A program made the position numbers and the translations under genes. Source: Eutrigla gurnardus (lineage: Eukaryota > Chordata > Actinopteri > Perciformes > Triglidae). From it: 64,000 nt of DNA. Under the pieces are notes generated by a model, which was not told the origin of the DNA, searched no databases, and saw only the letters and a program-made list of their open reading frames with translations. The stretch's first letter is position 1. The number at the start of each line of letters is the position of its first letter. This document shows positions 23,781 through 37,499 of the stretch, piece by piece. The stretch lies in the NCBI GenBank assembly GCA_963514095.1, contig OY741277.1:13325137-13389136 (forward strand), read 5' to 3'.

Positions 23781-26292
23781 CGTCTTATGCTGGCTGCATA
23801 TGGGCGGATAGCTCATTATCTATTGTCGACGGGCACAATGGCCTGGAGGCCATGCTATGCTGGCCCAACAGCCTCGAGCACAATACCTGTAAACAGCGAG
23901 CAACCTAATTGAAAACAGTCTAGCATCACCATGTTTTCTCACAATGACAAAGCTGATGAATAGGCTTTCAAAAAATAAAGCTTTATCTGCTGAAAGGTGG
24001 GAGTGTGTTCCAAATGAAAGGTTGTAGCAGGGAAAGTATCGAGTGTAACCTCAAACGCGTTGTCTGATTTATTTATTTATTTGACTGGTTCTCAAAGTGC
24101 AGGTGCTCTCGTCGATAGTATTTTCACTGTGGATGTTGTTCAGATGTAGTAAAATTACGAGAAAAAAAAAAAGGGGCTGATCGCACCAACTTTGGATAAC
24201 TTCACGATTCTACATGTTAGCAAACAGGATTAGATGATGCACAGAATTGATTCGTTAGCTCTGAAACGTTACGCATCGGCTCACTAATGCATTTCGCCCT
24301 CGTGTTGATTGGGACCAATGTGCCCCTCATATGAGCCTCTAGGCACTGAAATCAGAGATATAATCGTCCTGTATGTTCCCAATGAGGCCTATACGTCCTT
24401 TAAATGACATACACAAATGTGGAAATGCACTTCATGTAGGTCACCGAGTCTACATCCATCCATCACCTCAACCCACCAGGATCTTAAACAATACGAGAGC
24501 GAGGGAGTCGTCTAAAAAAAGCGCCTTGTGTTACTCGCGCTCGACTGCATGTAGTCTAAGTAACAGTAATCCAATCAGATAAAAGACTAGTCAACATACA
24601 AGTTTTGCCGGATATCTCAGCCCGCTGCGTGCCCACCACAAATTCACTAGTTCCCTGTCAACGTGTTGGCTTCCATTATGCTGAGCGCTGACGTTATGGA
24701 CCTAATTCTTTTGACACTGTTCTTTAAGTGGGTTTTGCGATTAGGCTCCGAGATTTGCCTCTGTTTCCTCTCATGCACAATAAAGAGCCTCGGCCACATC
24801 TCTCTCCGTCTCTCTATCTCCCTCTCTCCCTGTCGCCACACTCTGTTAATCCATCTTTTGTTCTCTCCAACCAAGTGGCTGCTGTGCTTGCTCTGATTTG
24901 TCCTTGTTTATACACCGAGCCTGCATTCAGAACCATAGGCTGGTTATTGTGGGATGCCAGTGTCTCATATGCTGTCGCTCAGCTGTTGAGCTCCACAGAC
25001 GGGTTGTCTTGAAGGTCGGTGAATTTGACAACAGACGCGTAAAACGCTGGTGGAAAAAACAGGTGAAAATAAACCGGTGGATTCAGCTCGGTGAGATGAT
25101 AATGCCACAACACACACATGGAGCACAAATCAGAAAAAATCTCTCTCTCTTTATCTTTCTCTCTGTCTCTCTCATCCCAGTCTCTCATTCCACTTCCTAT
25201 ATGCTGACCAGCCTCACTTCAGCCAGAGACACGCCTCCTCCTGCCTGCAGCGATGCCCTCCAGATGTTCTTTGGTTCAGATCTTTGTCCGCAGAAAACGG
25301 GGAGGAGCCACCATGTACCAGACCTTGCTGGTCTTTCTGGGTCGGTCAGCCCCTCTCTCTCTCTTTCTGCTGCCCTGAGGGAACGGAGGCTGGTCAGCGA
25401 GGCCACACGACCTGAGGCCATGGGTAAACTCAGGCAGGTCTTGGGCCCAGAGGTGCCGCCTCAGATTTGCAGTTAGTTGGTCTGAAGGGCCTCTGTGATG
25501 GGCCTGTGTGTGATTGGATCCGAGAAGCACTAATCCACTGGGCTGGTCGAGGCGGGTTGGGACTCTGGTGTCCCATTAAGTTTGGCCTGGAGGATCATAA
25601 GGTTACAATTTCAAGAGTCTGGACTAGCCTTGGGTAACACGATCTGAAGGTCCGTGGCGCAGAGATATTCGTGAGACTTCCAAGGAAGAGAGAAGCTATT
25701 AGACCGTCAGAGTGACAGACAGAGACAGAGAGGGGTGGGGAGTTAAGAGATCAGAGGACTCTTCTGGAAATACAGCTACAGAACATTCATACAAACATCA
25801 CACTTCTGGGCTGATCATTGACTGAAACAGTGTGGGTTAAAGAGAGAGATCAGCGTACATAGAACTTTTTCGGTAATGTATTAAGTTAAAATACACAATA
25901 ACAAGGTTGTCTCAGCCTTTTGTCCATTGTGTGTGGCATTTGATTGCCCCCCTTTGGGGATTAGATTATTATTTTTTATGTATTAATCAGTTGATTTTAT
26001 GAAACCAGGCATGTCATTCAGAACAACATTTAATTGCTGATGCATCATTGTTAAAGTTGCATTTTGCTGGTCTATTTAGTCCATGTGGAGGCAATTTTAG
26101 TTGTACTGTTAGTAAACTTTATCTATAACAGTGTATCATAAACAAGACAGGTGGACCTCGATGTCCCAAAATGTCCATTTGTCAAAGTGTCATGTGATGG
26201 AGATCTGTTGAAGGTGTTCGCCTTTAAACCACTACATGATGAGATAATTTTCCCAATGACACCCAATAGGAGCCAGCACTTATAAAAAAAAT

Positions 26293-26450
26293 CAGGTGCG
26301 TTTGGGTTCCTTCTGTGTGGAGTTTGCATGTTCACCCCATGTGAGCGTGGGTTCTCTCCGGGTTCTCTGGCTTCCTCTGCCCCTAATGTCAGCTGGGATC
26401 GTCTCCAGCTCCAGGATAAGCAGTACACGATGGATGGATGGTGTTGTCTG
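26293..26450 (+). repeat. Non-LTR retrotransposon 3' fragment with ATGG tail
   Basis: Matches a familiar fish LINE-derived segment: ttctgtgtggagtttgcatg, a gtgggttctctccgg block, then cagctgggat and ggataagcag, ending in ATGGATGG. The tetranucleotide tail is typical of fish RTE/Rex-type retrotransposon 3' ends. It is truncated and non-coding. Confidence 0.65.
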
Positions 26451-27616
26451 GATACAGATGGCTTTTTGTGAATTGAGTGAACTTGCCCTTTTTTATATGT
26501 TACAGGATTTCAGTGTTCTTCCATTCGAAGAATGATTCATTGATTCAAACAACATCTGGTCGGAATTGGGTCAAATTGATGGCGTTTCTACTCTTTCATC
26601 AAGACGCAAGGCCATTTACAGGTGAGTAATTTTGGATCGGATGATGTTAAGTGATTTCATACTTGTTTTGTTTTTTTTAGTTTAACGTGTATACCTTTAA
26701 GACAAATGTATACCCTGCAGGCAGCACTGCTCAAATTAAAGCTGATGTAATCAGATTAAATTATGTCCTGAGGAAATGTCCCCGTTAGGTTCCAATTCCT
26801 CTCATCTGTATGAGGGTTCAGCACATGATATTAATTGGGTCCCATCCCATGCCACTTTATTGAACATGACACTCCAAACCGGCTCTGTCTATATATCGAA
26901 CAATAAGGAGGGAAGTGAAGCAGTGGGAGGAGGAACCTGAATAATTCAAATGAAATCACTGACCAGTTAATTAGGCAATTATGGTCAATTAGCCAGCACG
27001 TGGGGAAGTGTGAACATTTTAGCAGGCCCTGATCTTCAGATGAGCATTTTGACACTGCGACCTGTTTTAGCCTTCAGGGGGCAAATGCATGCAACACCCT
27101 AATTAGTTTCTACAGATGTATTTACTGCAAAAGCCTTTTTTGATTTATTTTTTACAGTAGTTTCACTTGACTATTTCTGTCTCAAATGGACCTGCATTTA
27201 TATAATTTTCCAATAATTTTCAAACTTAGGATGCCAAGGGTACATGATAAATTCAGTTGAATGGTGACTTGATAGAGGAGGTTGACTATAAAAGAAACGT
27301 TCTGTTCTCAAGGGCTGTTTTCAACAGTGTGACACAGGCGTGTCTTCAAATGTCCAACAAATTGCCTGATGTTATGTCCCATGTCAGTGTCGTTTAGGGC
27401 TGGTCTCTGGTCAGGCCTATGTTCCCTCAGCACCTATGCATTTCCTCAATATCTAATAATCGTCTGGCTAGTATTCGTTGCCTTCACTGGTTAGTTTTAA
27501 GCAGGAAGAGTGAGATTACACTGTAACAAATTGTGGTGAAAAGGAAAGAAAAAGAGTACTCTCTCTGAACCCGCCACCACCGAAATGGACCCAGCACCAC
27601 TTGCTGCTCTCCTACC
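26451..27616. other. Intergenic DNA with a candidate conserved patch
   Basis: Unique sequence. The part at about 26800-27080 (with cagttaattaggcaattatgg) has the texture of a conserved non-coding element. No coding exon. Confidence 0.4.
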
Positions 27617-28286
27617 CAGGGCCGGCTCCAGCCATTTAGGCTAGGCGAAATTATGATTATGTAATAAAGATACACAGTGATTCATAGATTACCACAGATC
27701 AGGGAATAAGCAAGAGTGAAAAAAGGTAAAGAATCTGTTTAAAATGATTTTTTGATGGGAATAAGTTATTCTAGCTTTGATGTGTATCAACTTCATATAT
27801 AGTTGCACTGCACAAATGTACTATTTAATTTGACTTTGACTTATATGTGTTTGTAATAAGGTGTTACAGTGACATTCAATCATAATGACATTAAAGCAGC
27901 ATTTATTATATATTAATTACACAGAGACCACAAATAATTGGCTGAACTTCCATGCTTCAGAGTGGTGTATTTCATTCTGAAATCCTTTGAGCTCATGTCC
28001 TTCCAACTAAGAGAGCATCAAACGGTTGCCTACCCATCATCCCCAACGTACAGCAGTTTATTCCACATCATGTTGTCAACTTGTGACAGTTCAAGGGGCA
28101 CAACATTTATTATTGTTTGAAGCATATGTTTTGTTGATAATGTTCCTGTAACCATAATAAATGCAATAATACTAGTTGCATATTTCACTTTATTGCACCA
28201 GAGAATGGGTGTGTATTTATCTTGTCACCACAAGAGGGCGCCACCTGACATTCGGCCTATATTGCCTATGCCAATAACCGGCCCTG
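27617..28286. mobile_element. Non-autonomous hAT element, 670 bp
   Basis: The left end begins CAGGGCCGGCTCC and the right end finishes AACCGGCCCTG, so the terminal CAGGGCCGG is an exact inverted repeat. The flanks are ctcctacc (27609-27616) and ctcctgcc (28287-28294), an 8-bp target duplication with one mismatch, diagnostic for hAT insertion. The interior is AT-rich without a transposase frame, so the element needs a helper. A CTCF-like motif sits 43 bases from the right end. Confidence 0.85.
28228..28243 (+). promoter_or_regulatory. CTCF-like motif inside the hAT element
   Basis: CCACAAGAGGGCGCCA matches the CTCF core with one tolerated deviation and includes the favourable GCGCC extension. 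Located within the hAT element at 27617-28286. Confidence 0.4.
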
Positions 28287-28439
28287 CTCCTGCCCGCCTA
28301 CAAACGCTGCACGCCACGACACTCCTCCGTGATTTACGCAACAAGGTATATGCGATGTTATACAAGTTATCGTTACTTTGTTGTAACTTTGCCGATAACG
28401 TTACGCGGTGTTAGCATGTAGTATGCATGCAAACATTTT

Positions 28440-28573
28440 CAGTTAGCTAGTACTGTACTCTCGTTTCCGTTAGCTAGCATACGTACTCTCGTTTTGAGTT
28501 AGCTAGCATACGGTACTCTCGTTTTGAGTTAGCTAGCATACCGTACTCTCGGTTTCGGTTAGCTAGCATACTG
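28440..28573. repeat. Minisatellite, 30-bp unit
   Basis: About four and a half copies of gttagctagcatacggtact plus ctcgttttga, with few substitutions between units. Confidence 0.92.
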
Positions 28574-30894
28574 TCCTTTAGCTGCTGAGTGGAGTTTTGC
28601 TAACGTTATATTTCTGTTGAAACACGTTACCAGTGTGTCATTTACATGTTGTGTGATTTTCATAGCTACGAGATTGAATTTCTAAACAATATAATCAAAC
28701 CAACTAAAGTAAGTTAGCTAATGTTAGCTTTGTTATTTGTCTGTTTTCAGGGAAGAGCATGCACTTCAGTGCTGTTGATGCGGTTCCAGCTGCTTGAGGC
28801 AGTTTTGATGTCACCCAAACCTTTTACTCAGGTGTCGAGGAAAAACGTCACCACTCGATTAAAGGACTGGTGAGTTAAAGAATTGCCTTATATGCCAATT
28901 TGTAAGAGTAAATTATTTGTGTTATCTTCGATGTCTTTGCCCCATAACAGACTGTAGGTATAATGTTTTTGGTTTATGTCATATTGAATCTGAGTCTCGC
29001 TTGCTTCACTGATGTGGACTGCATAGCTGAGTTTAAGGTAAAATAAAGGTCCACATTGCTGCTCACCATTCGTCATACTGATGATGATGATACATATACC
29101 ATTAAGGCTCCTTTACTAACCAGCCAAAGTGATTGTTCATATCAAAATAAAAGCCCTGCTAAACTAGCAATGTTCTCTGGGCAGGCAGAGTAGAACGACC
29201 TGCCGTGAGAGCGCATAGTGGCACTCGTGCTGCTCTCTGTTCCAAACATAACAGCGTTCGTATGGCTCGGAGGTTATTGAAGGGATGAACGTTAAATGCT
29301 TCAGTTCCCCACAGTAATAAGCAACGTTAAATGGTTGCATACAAGCCGTTGATCCAAACTGGAAATCTGCGTCGAGGATAAAAAAAAAAGGCAGTGCATT
29401 AATTCCTGCTGGTGATTTTGGTATTTTGTACGTCTGAGATTCCTTTTGCCTGCATGTTTACTTCTCACATGTCAAATGAACAAGCAAGACGGATACAGTG
29501 CTGTGTTCCCATGTCACATTTAGAGTGAATGAATCCTGTCGTCCTCTTCCGCCATGATGAGGAGACCTGGGAGGAGTGAAGTCAACCATAACTGTACGTC
29601 TTGTTAGGGCACAGCCAGCGTTATCTCTTCAGCAGAGATCTAAGGGAGTGGGGACATTCAGCACGGCACCAGCAATGCAGAGGACAAGATAGATTCTTCT
29701 TTCTGTGCTGTAGCCTTTTGTTCTTCTGTTTACACCAGTTTACCAGTTTCCTCCTTCCTGCAAATGCAGTACATAAATTAAAGGGCTTGTTCTGTCCCCT
29801 GAGGGGATGTTGGGAGTTCATGTCTAAATATTTGCAGATAAGGGGGTTTGGCATGACAGAGAGGCCATTAGCAGAGCTAAATGGCGAGGAAGAATCCCAG
29901 TGGTCACAATAGCAACCCTCAGACCCACCACACAACCACCATACACATGTTGATTCAGTCTCAGAGTTTGGCACCTCTCACCTTTATGACACCTACAATC
30001 TAAACTTATAAGTGCTACCAGGTTAACTGCTAAAATCTTTTGCCCGTTGTCAAAAGTAGGCTATCTGTATGTGCCATTGTTGTAGATTTTCCCGTCTGGA
30101 AATGTTGTTGTAGAGCAAACCTTGAAGCAACAGTGAGCTTCATTTGCAGTTAGATAAAGGAAGACTTGTATCCCAAGACCACAGTATGACCTCCGTCACA
30201 GCTCATGAATTGATTTTGTTCAGAAGTGGAGAATTAGCAAGGCCAGTATCAATTGTTGGAAAAGTTCTTTGAGAGAGCAGAAAAATACTGAAAATAGCCT
30301 ATTTGTTTAGTAAATTTCTTAATTCAATGCATTTTTTTCTTAATTCTTATTGCAATTTGTCAATAACACAATACAATGTCTTCCACTGTATGGCACGCTT
30401 CAATAGAGATGAATGTGTTTACATGATTCGGACTGCTCCAGAGGTCATTTGCATTACTTGCCAATCCTTTCAGTTTCCAATGCAGTAAGATTTGCTGCTT
30501 CTTTTGACAGGTCATTTGATATCCCTGCAGCAAGGTTAGAATAGTTTCGAATTTCCAATTAGTTTATTTTGATGTTATTTTAGTTTTGACTTTTAAATTT
30601 TATTTTAGTTTTAGTTTGGTTTCAGAGTGTTTAAGTTCATTTTCAGTGTTTCAGAAAGTTTAAGGTTTTATATGTTGAGTTTTACAGTTGTTTTTTTCAG
30701 AGTATAACATCTCAAAATATATGGTTAGAGAACGGTGTAGGAAATTATTAGATCTGGGAATCAACTTCCACACAAGTCGTCTTCCACACATCCCGACCCC
30801 AGTTGGTCAGTATCAGCTTGGTTAAATGACGTTTGATCTACTACAATATTTAAATCATGTGAAGCAATTATGACATGGCGCTGGTTCAATGTAA

Positions 30895-30902
30895 TATATA
30901 TA

Positions 30903-30968
<66 letters not shown>
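30895..30968. repeat. (TA)n microsatellite
   Basis: About 37 TA units with one early interruption. Confidence 0.98.
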
Positions 30969-30969
<1 letters not shown>

Positions 30970-33900
30970 CTTTTTTTAAATATTCTTTTTAGTTAAATTT
31001 GAGTTCTTCTTAAAGGACATATTCTTTCAAATGTAGTTACGATAATGACCCTGCTCCGCAGTCAAGTGAGTTCTGACGGTGAGCTGTCAGGCTCTTCCTT
31101 ATACGAGGTGTGAATGAGAGTGGGGCGCGGAGACGGACACTCCTCACAGGGCCCTTGTTAGATGGAGCATGTCTCTGCAGCCTCAGTGTCCTGACCTTTG
31201 TGACCTCCATCTGCACCGAAGCCCCAAAGGCAATATGCAAACTACACTTACACTTGAGTTTTGACACGGTGCACAAAACACGATTAATTAATGGGTGGGT
31301 TTCATTATTCAAATATAGTTTTTTCTTTTTGATGCTACTCACATTCAAAAACTGCCTATGAATAAAAATATAATATTGTTCTATTCTAAACTGACTTTTT
31401 ATATAATGTATATATCATAATATAAATATCGGTGCATTGTGAAATTAAATAATTTGTCAGCCTATTATTATTTTTAATTTCCATCATTTGCATAATACTG
31501 TTATAGTAAAATGAAAAAAATGTTCTTGCAGTGCTGTAAATATAATTTATGTTGCTAAATAGCACTTAAAAATGCCAATAATTTATTTTTGATAAAATAA
31601 ATAATAATAATGCATTTACTTTCTGTGAACTGCTCATAGAAAATAAATTATGTTGGAACAAATTAAATTAGTTTGGAGTGGTTTATCACTACTGTCATCC
31701 AGTCAGATCAACTAAAGAGCTCAACTAAAATTAGAGTGATGAGACACAGGTTGCAAAGCTGGTTAAAGTTTGTTTGAATGGTGAAGCATTGTTGTGTTTT
31801 AAAATCCCTGCAAGGGAAAAGAACGGGGAACCAATTATGATAACGAGAATACTTCCTCAGGATGGCAATGGAAGTAATGAAAGAGGCTTTCCGTAGCTTT
31901 ATTCTGCTTGATTTGGTTGGTCTTGGAGGCCAAGATATTCAAAAACAGCACTTACTGCCCTAAGCAAAATTATTAATTCATCTTAAAAGAGAGAGAGACA
32001 GGATGCATGGCAATAGGAAGATGTTTCTTTGAACATGCACTTGAATCCAGTCCGATGCGCTTTTGCACAGCGCTGTATTCTCGTCTCAGTTCACAAGCCA
32101 ATCCTCCCTCCAGGTTCGAAAACTGCAACTGGCCTCCCTCAAACCCCAGGGCGACTCATTCGTATGGCAGGCGAGCTCAGAATTAGACACATATGGTGCC
32201 GAAACAGATTTAAGAAATAAGCTGTCATCAAATAATCAAATCATTCATGTTTCAGAGAGCAATAATGGAGGTACGCATATATGTCCGGGACCTTTTCCTA
32301 GTGGGATGCCTTTTGTGTGTGCTTGGTGTGCATCTGGACAAAAGCTCGTTACTGTCTCCTCTCTTCCTCATGGTCACGCACAAATTAACAATCATCTAAA
32401 AGTTAAAGCTTGATTCTGATAAGGATGTTAATTGGCCAGTTGATAGAAATTACATACATTTTATTGCCACATTAGATCCATTTCTAAGCAGCTGAGCGGC
32501 AAATTTTTTTTCGGCAGTAAAGAAGAATTTTAATTACTCTATCTTATTCATGAATTCAATGTTTGGTCTTATGTCTTGCTTTTGTCTTTTATTGTGAAGC
32601 ACTAAAATGAGGTTCTATTTAAATAAACTTAGTTATAGTTATAACTCAACCTCATAACTATAAATTCAAATATTCAGCAAGTCCTGAAATTCTGGCCAGG
32701 GTTTGTAAAGTCTATTGCTTTTAATTCCATTCATAAATACATTTACAGTAACAAATTAATGCCGTAAATACTGATTTAATTCTGGTTTCCAAGTCGAAGG
32801 CACGGACCGGGTATCACACAATAAGCTGAAATTGTTGGATGAGTGAATGTTTTTCTTCCAGTCAAAAGTAGTAGCCAACACTTTTCTCTGTCATGAGATG
32901 AATGCTGATCAATTCCCACTGGTCCAGATAAGCACTTAGATTAATTAATTAGAGCCTTAGCCGCGCAGTGGTTAGATATGATGCACACTATGCAAGCACT
33001 AGAAAAGACAAGCCAGTGCTTCCTGTAGCCTGTCTGCACTCATCCCATCAATGTCAACAGATTGCAGTGTCCTCGCTGAGAAAACAAGTCGGCACAGAGG
33101 GGAAAGGGGGGAAAACAACATGCACCACTCCGCCCACCAAACCCCAGGCTCTGCTTTTTTAAACCCGCGCCTCTGCCCGTGCCCCTCCCGCTCGCCAGCT
33201 ACCCCCCCTCCCAACCTACCCACCCTCCACTTGCAACCCTAGGCCATCCGTCCAGGCTGTGCATGACAGCTCGCAACATCCCCTGCCACAAATGTTTCCC
33301 AAAGCATCTACTTTCCGTGACCCTATCAGCAGATAAAACCTCCCCACAACCCCTCGTGGAGTGTGCCTCTCACTTTTTTGAATGTGTCAACAATTTCTGG
33401 GTGGCTGGCCAGACACGGCGTACTGGCGATGTCGGCCGCGTGCGTGTGCCACTGTGGATCTGCGTGTATGTGCGTGTGTTTGCACTTGCTTATGTACGTT
33501 TGAATATATTTACGTCTTTGTGTTTCTTTCTGTCTTTTTCTACATGCAGCAGGCAAAAAAGGGCCATGTCATTCTTCCACAACTTAATCAGGAGCTACAC
33601 ACAGGAGAGGGCTGCTGCTGCATGGACCTCCCTGATCATGTTAATGAGGTCCCCTGGCTATGCAGTCATTGAAGTATAATTGACTTGTTCGTCTCTTATC
33701 TTCCTAATAGACACTCTGACCCAGAGCACGTTTATTTCGCTATGAGAAATGTCAAGAAGGATTGGAAGTTTCCTCAGTGTGCCCATTAAAACTGAAGGCA
33801 TGCCACCCTGTCTCCAGCCAGCCAGAGCTGCCATTGGCTCCCTGCCTCATTATGCAGATGCCAAACGTAAATAAATGATTTGCAGATCACTGCTGCCCCC

Positions 33901-35439
33901 CCACCCCCCCTCGGTCTTGCTTTTGTTCCCCCCAAAACTGTGGTTTTCCATCCTCTGCCAGCACGGGAGAGGAGGACAGGATGGAGGGAGGGAAGGAAAA
34001 CACAAAACCGTCCAGGGAGCACCATGGCGATTTGTCTCTCTGGAGCAAAATAAATAATACATATAGGTAGTAATTATAATAAGACATGTCCCTGACATGA
34101 AAACCTGGCGAAGCGCATTGATGTTGTTACAACCACGTATGTCTCCTGGCTTTCAGGACCCATCAGAATCAAACAGGACAGCGTGTAATGTGGAAGGACC
34201 AAGAGGCAAGCTGCGTAAGCGGGCGCCGGGCGAGGGCAAACCAGTGGCTGTGGTCACACGCTTGTGGATATGAGGGGGAACATCTGTGCATTTCAGCATG
34301 TCCTTGCATGTCCAACATGTCCTCTCGGGCCAGTCGCATAGTCACGAAGAAATTGCTTTGTGGCACAAGGCACTGTTCGCTTAAAAGTGTCCTCCTTCGG
34401 AAAGCCTCGTTTCTGCATGTTACATCCTCTATATCTCCACTCTCCCAAAATCCCATCCTACACTTCCAGGACTGCTCTCCATTTAAGATGAGGCGTTATA
34501 TGAAGAACTCTGGCAAGGCTCTTATATCACAGACAAAGTTTTAATTTGGTATAATAATAATATTAACAACAGCGTCTTGACTGGCCTGATGTTAAAAGTA
34601 AATAATGGTGTAGGGTGATGGGCTCCTGGACACAGGAATAAATTATATTGTTTAGCGTGAATTATTTAAGAAATTGGTGTTAGTTGGAGTTTCTAAGAAA
34701 CAAGCAGACAGACACTAATAGAGAAAAAACTCCGGACCCTTTATTATAACCTCTGACTGTGTAGCAAAGTATTTGATTGCACATCATTTAACGATATAAC
34801 CCATCTACATTTAGGCTAATGTTGGTATAATCAGGGATGAACAATGTAGCTCCAAGCTAATGTTAGCTAGCATCAGCTGTAGCCACACTACATTCTTGAA
34901 ATAAATGAGTCATGAAGTATCTACATTATTACTTTTTAATTTCAGTTACAAGAAGGTATTTTATATTGAAATGTTAAAAACAGTTTGAGTGCAAGAGAAT
35001 TGTCTAAATCTAGAATAGCGAACCTGAAGAAAAAAACATCACTACATCTAAATTCTGTTAAAACCTTCCCTTCACTGCCAAAGTCTTACGAGTCTCAAGC
35101 CCAACCACTATTTATTTTTAAATTTGGATTTTCTGTTACCGTTTTTTTCCAATATGAAGATCTCAAAACCTTTGTCACACTGCCTGGTTTGTGATTTTTG
35201 TAAAGAGTTTTAAAAGTGGAATATGTGCGTGATTATCAAATAAACAATATTCCCTCCAGGAACACAGCAAACTCAGTGTCCTTGGTAGAACACATGTAGT
35301 GTACAAATACAGTAATCATTATATCAGACGCACAAGTGATTTTATTTGTAGAAGGCACAAAAAAAAGACATTATTTTTGACCTACAAACCTCTGTATCAT
35401 TTATAAGAATACAATAAAAGCATAGCTCTTTACTTCACT

Positions 35440-35800
35440 TCGTATTTGTGAAAAGCCAAGAAGGGCCATTCTGTCATTTCTCCTTATTTAGCATGCATTA
35501 ATGAGATGATGATAGCTGCCTTGTGTGCCCCCTGAAATTTGTATTTTCTGATCAGCTCCTATGTGATCGCGGCACTGGCTGTGCCTTGACTCGGAGACAT
35601 CATTATAGTAATTACCACAAGCTCTAGTGGTTGCAGGCAAATAATTCTGCCGGGTTCATTTTTTCCACCCCTTTGCTGCAGCTTCACAGAGGAGGGGAAA
35701 TTACATTTTTCACCAAGCCTTTCTGTTGTCTGTATTGTGACAGCGGTCATACTCCATCACATAGCCCCTCTCTCGGCTATGAGTCTCCCACAATCGGAGT
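35440..35800. promoter_or_regulatory. Candidate conserved non-coding element
   Basis: Unique sequence with tagcatgcattaatgagatg, tgatcgcggcactggc and a ggggaaattacattt segment. No repeats and no plausible exon. Texture resembles enhancer blocks near developmental genes; conservation is untested. Confidence 0.25.
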
Positions 35801-36347
35801 AATGGTGGAAAAATAAAAAAATCAGAGCAGGAAGGCTTTAGCTTGTGAATAGAAGAATATGTTAAACTCGATGACTTTGTCTTGTTTGCATTCATCTCAG
35901 TGGAGGTTCAAAGATCATTTTTAATTACACAAATCTGGATTGAGGGATTCTAATTAATCTTTTGCCGCTTTCAGGTGGCCGCAAGGTAGTTATCACTTTT
36001 CTCGATGCATCCCACCAGGACTAATTCAATATCTTTTATTTGATGGTTTGCATTTAATAATGCAAGAATAATGCTTCAAGCAGCCGGACGTGTGTCCTGG
36101 ATGACTGACGTCTGATTTTGTTAAACGACGCATGAAACACTCACTTATCTTTCATGTTCTCTCAGAAAACATCTCTGCAGCGGCAGACCTCAGGTCTGAG
36201 GTGCTGCAGGTTGAGGGAGTTTATTTTCTGTCTGTGTCTCACCGACATATTTTAACGCGATCAAAGATCCACGGTGTTTTCTGAAAAATTACAATGTCAA
36301 ATGTTTTCTTATTCTAATCCATGTTTGTTCTCACTCGCTGACTCTAT

Positions 36348-36369
36348 CCCCCCCCCCCCCCCCCCCCCC
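36348..36369. repeat. Poly-C homopolymer (22 C) followed by poly-T
   Basis: An uninterrupted 22-base C run followed by eight T. The exact length is likely unreliable in any assembly. Confidence 0.95.
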
Positions 36370-36879
36370 TTTTTTTCCACTGACCAGATTTTTCAGCATG
36401 TAATAATAAACATAATTAGCGTTTCTTTTATTTTTTAAATGATTTCTGATTAAGTACTGAACGCTGCACTCCATCACCGCTCTGAAGTGTACTAGAGTGT
36501 TAGCTTGTGTACGACATTTCTGGAGTGCTATTGTGGTTCCTCACTTGTCGTGCACCGCACACTAACTCTCTATTTGACGGATGAACAATTAAGAGAGATG
36601 CAATTAATGCAAAAATAGATAAAAGAGGACTGGTGAAAAGAAAGGCATAAAGAAAACTCAAACAATAGTGGGATGATAGTGGCTAAAAAAAAAGGAAACA
36701 CACATTATATGGACCTGAATATCAGCAACCACTTCACACACACAGACACACACACACAGACACACACACATAGATACATGAGCTCAGGAGGAGTGAAGTG
36801 TATGCTTTATATCAGCGGCATAAAATATACAAATTGAGAGTGTGACCCTCCTGATGGTCAAGGTCAGAGTCTGTTTGTT

Positions 36880-37060
36880 AAACCTGACTGTAATTTTGGA
36901 GAGCGAGCTGATAATTTTTCCACTCTGTGATTAGGTATTCAAGCCAAGGCCGAGCTGGTCAGTGTCTACATTTTGGTTCTAATTAGCCCAAATTGAACAA
37001 TTTGTTTCTTCTTTAATACCCCAAATTAGCCCCTAATCTAACAGTCATTTACGTTCAGAG
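36880..37060. promoter_or_regulatory. Candidate conserved non-coding element
   Basis: Unique sequence with repeated TAATT/AATTAG cores (gttctaattagcccaaattg, ccaaattagcccctaatc) typical of homeodomain-bound enhancers. Inference from texture. Confidence 0.25.
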
Positions 37061-37499
37061 GAGTGGAAGCAAGTGACACTGATAGACCTCCTACTGCAGC
37101 TCTTCAGATCACATGGAATTAAAAAGCTATGTGTAACTACATTAAATGTATTACATTTCCCATTAAAAAAAGCTGTTACTGTATGTTGTAAAGTGCTTCC
37201 TTTCTTACATTCTGGCTTCACTGTAGCATCCAAAAAGTCATGCTAAGGCTATAAAGCGTAGCTATATGCTCATTCTGACCCACAGTAGAAACTTACTTAA
37301 TTGTGTTGTACTAACACAAGGAAACACATGTGTGCCAATATTAATTTATAATCATCATGTTTAACTAACTTTTTTGAATAAACGACAAGATGTAAGGTGA
37401 GGCAAGGCAAATTTATGTATGTAGTCCAAGTCGAACCAAATTGTTGCCCTAAAAAACAATAAATAACCCTAATATCTTGGAACTTAAACATTCAGTGAT

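Larger units (their letters stand above)
20385..26292. other. Intergenic DNA with candidate regulatory patches
   Basis: No gene recognised. It contains a compound GT repeat (23709-23780), a CTCF-like motif (23238-23250) and unique patches at 22195-22475 and 24240-24360 that look like conserved non-coding DNA. A 192-codon plus-strand frame at 24898-25476 is judged spurious. Confidence 0.55.
28574..37499. other. Intergenic DNA with candidate regulatory patches
   Basis: Gene-free. It contains the TA tract at 30895-30968, a 22-base poly-C run at 36348-36369, C-rich DNA at about 33175-33245, and several unique TAAT-containing patches (33780-34060, 35440-35800, 36000-36080, 36880-37060). Frames of up to 166 codons (33179-33679) have no recognisable domain. 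Confidence 0.55.

Noticed and set aside
24898..25476. 192-codon plus-strand open frame
   Set aside because: No domain, pyrimidine-repeat-rich stretches (tctctctc), no splice or promoter context. Probably chance.
32955..33000. Possible tRNA-derived SINE head (gccgcgcagtggttagatat)
   Set aside because: Resembles the first bases of a fish SINE, but no B box or body follows, so it is not supported.
33179..33679. 166-codon plus-strand open frame
   Set aside because: Covers C-rich and microsatellite-like DNA, with no similarity recognised.
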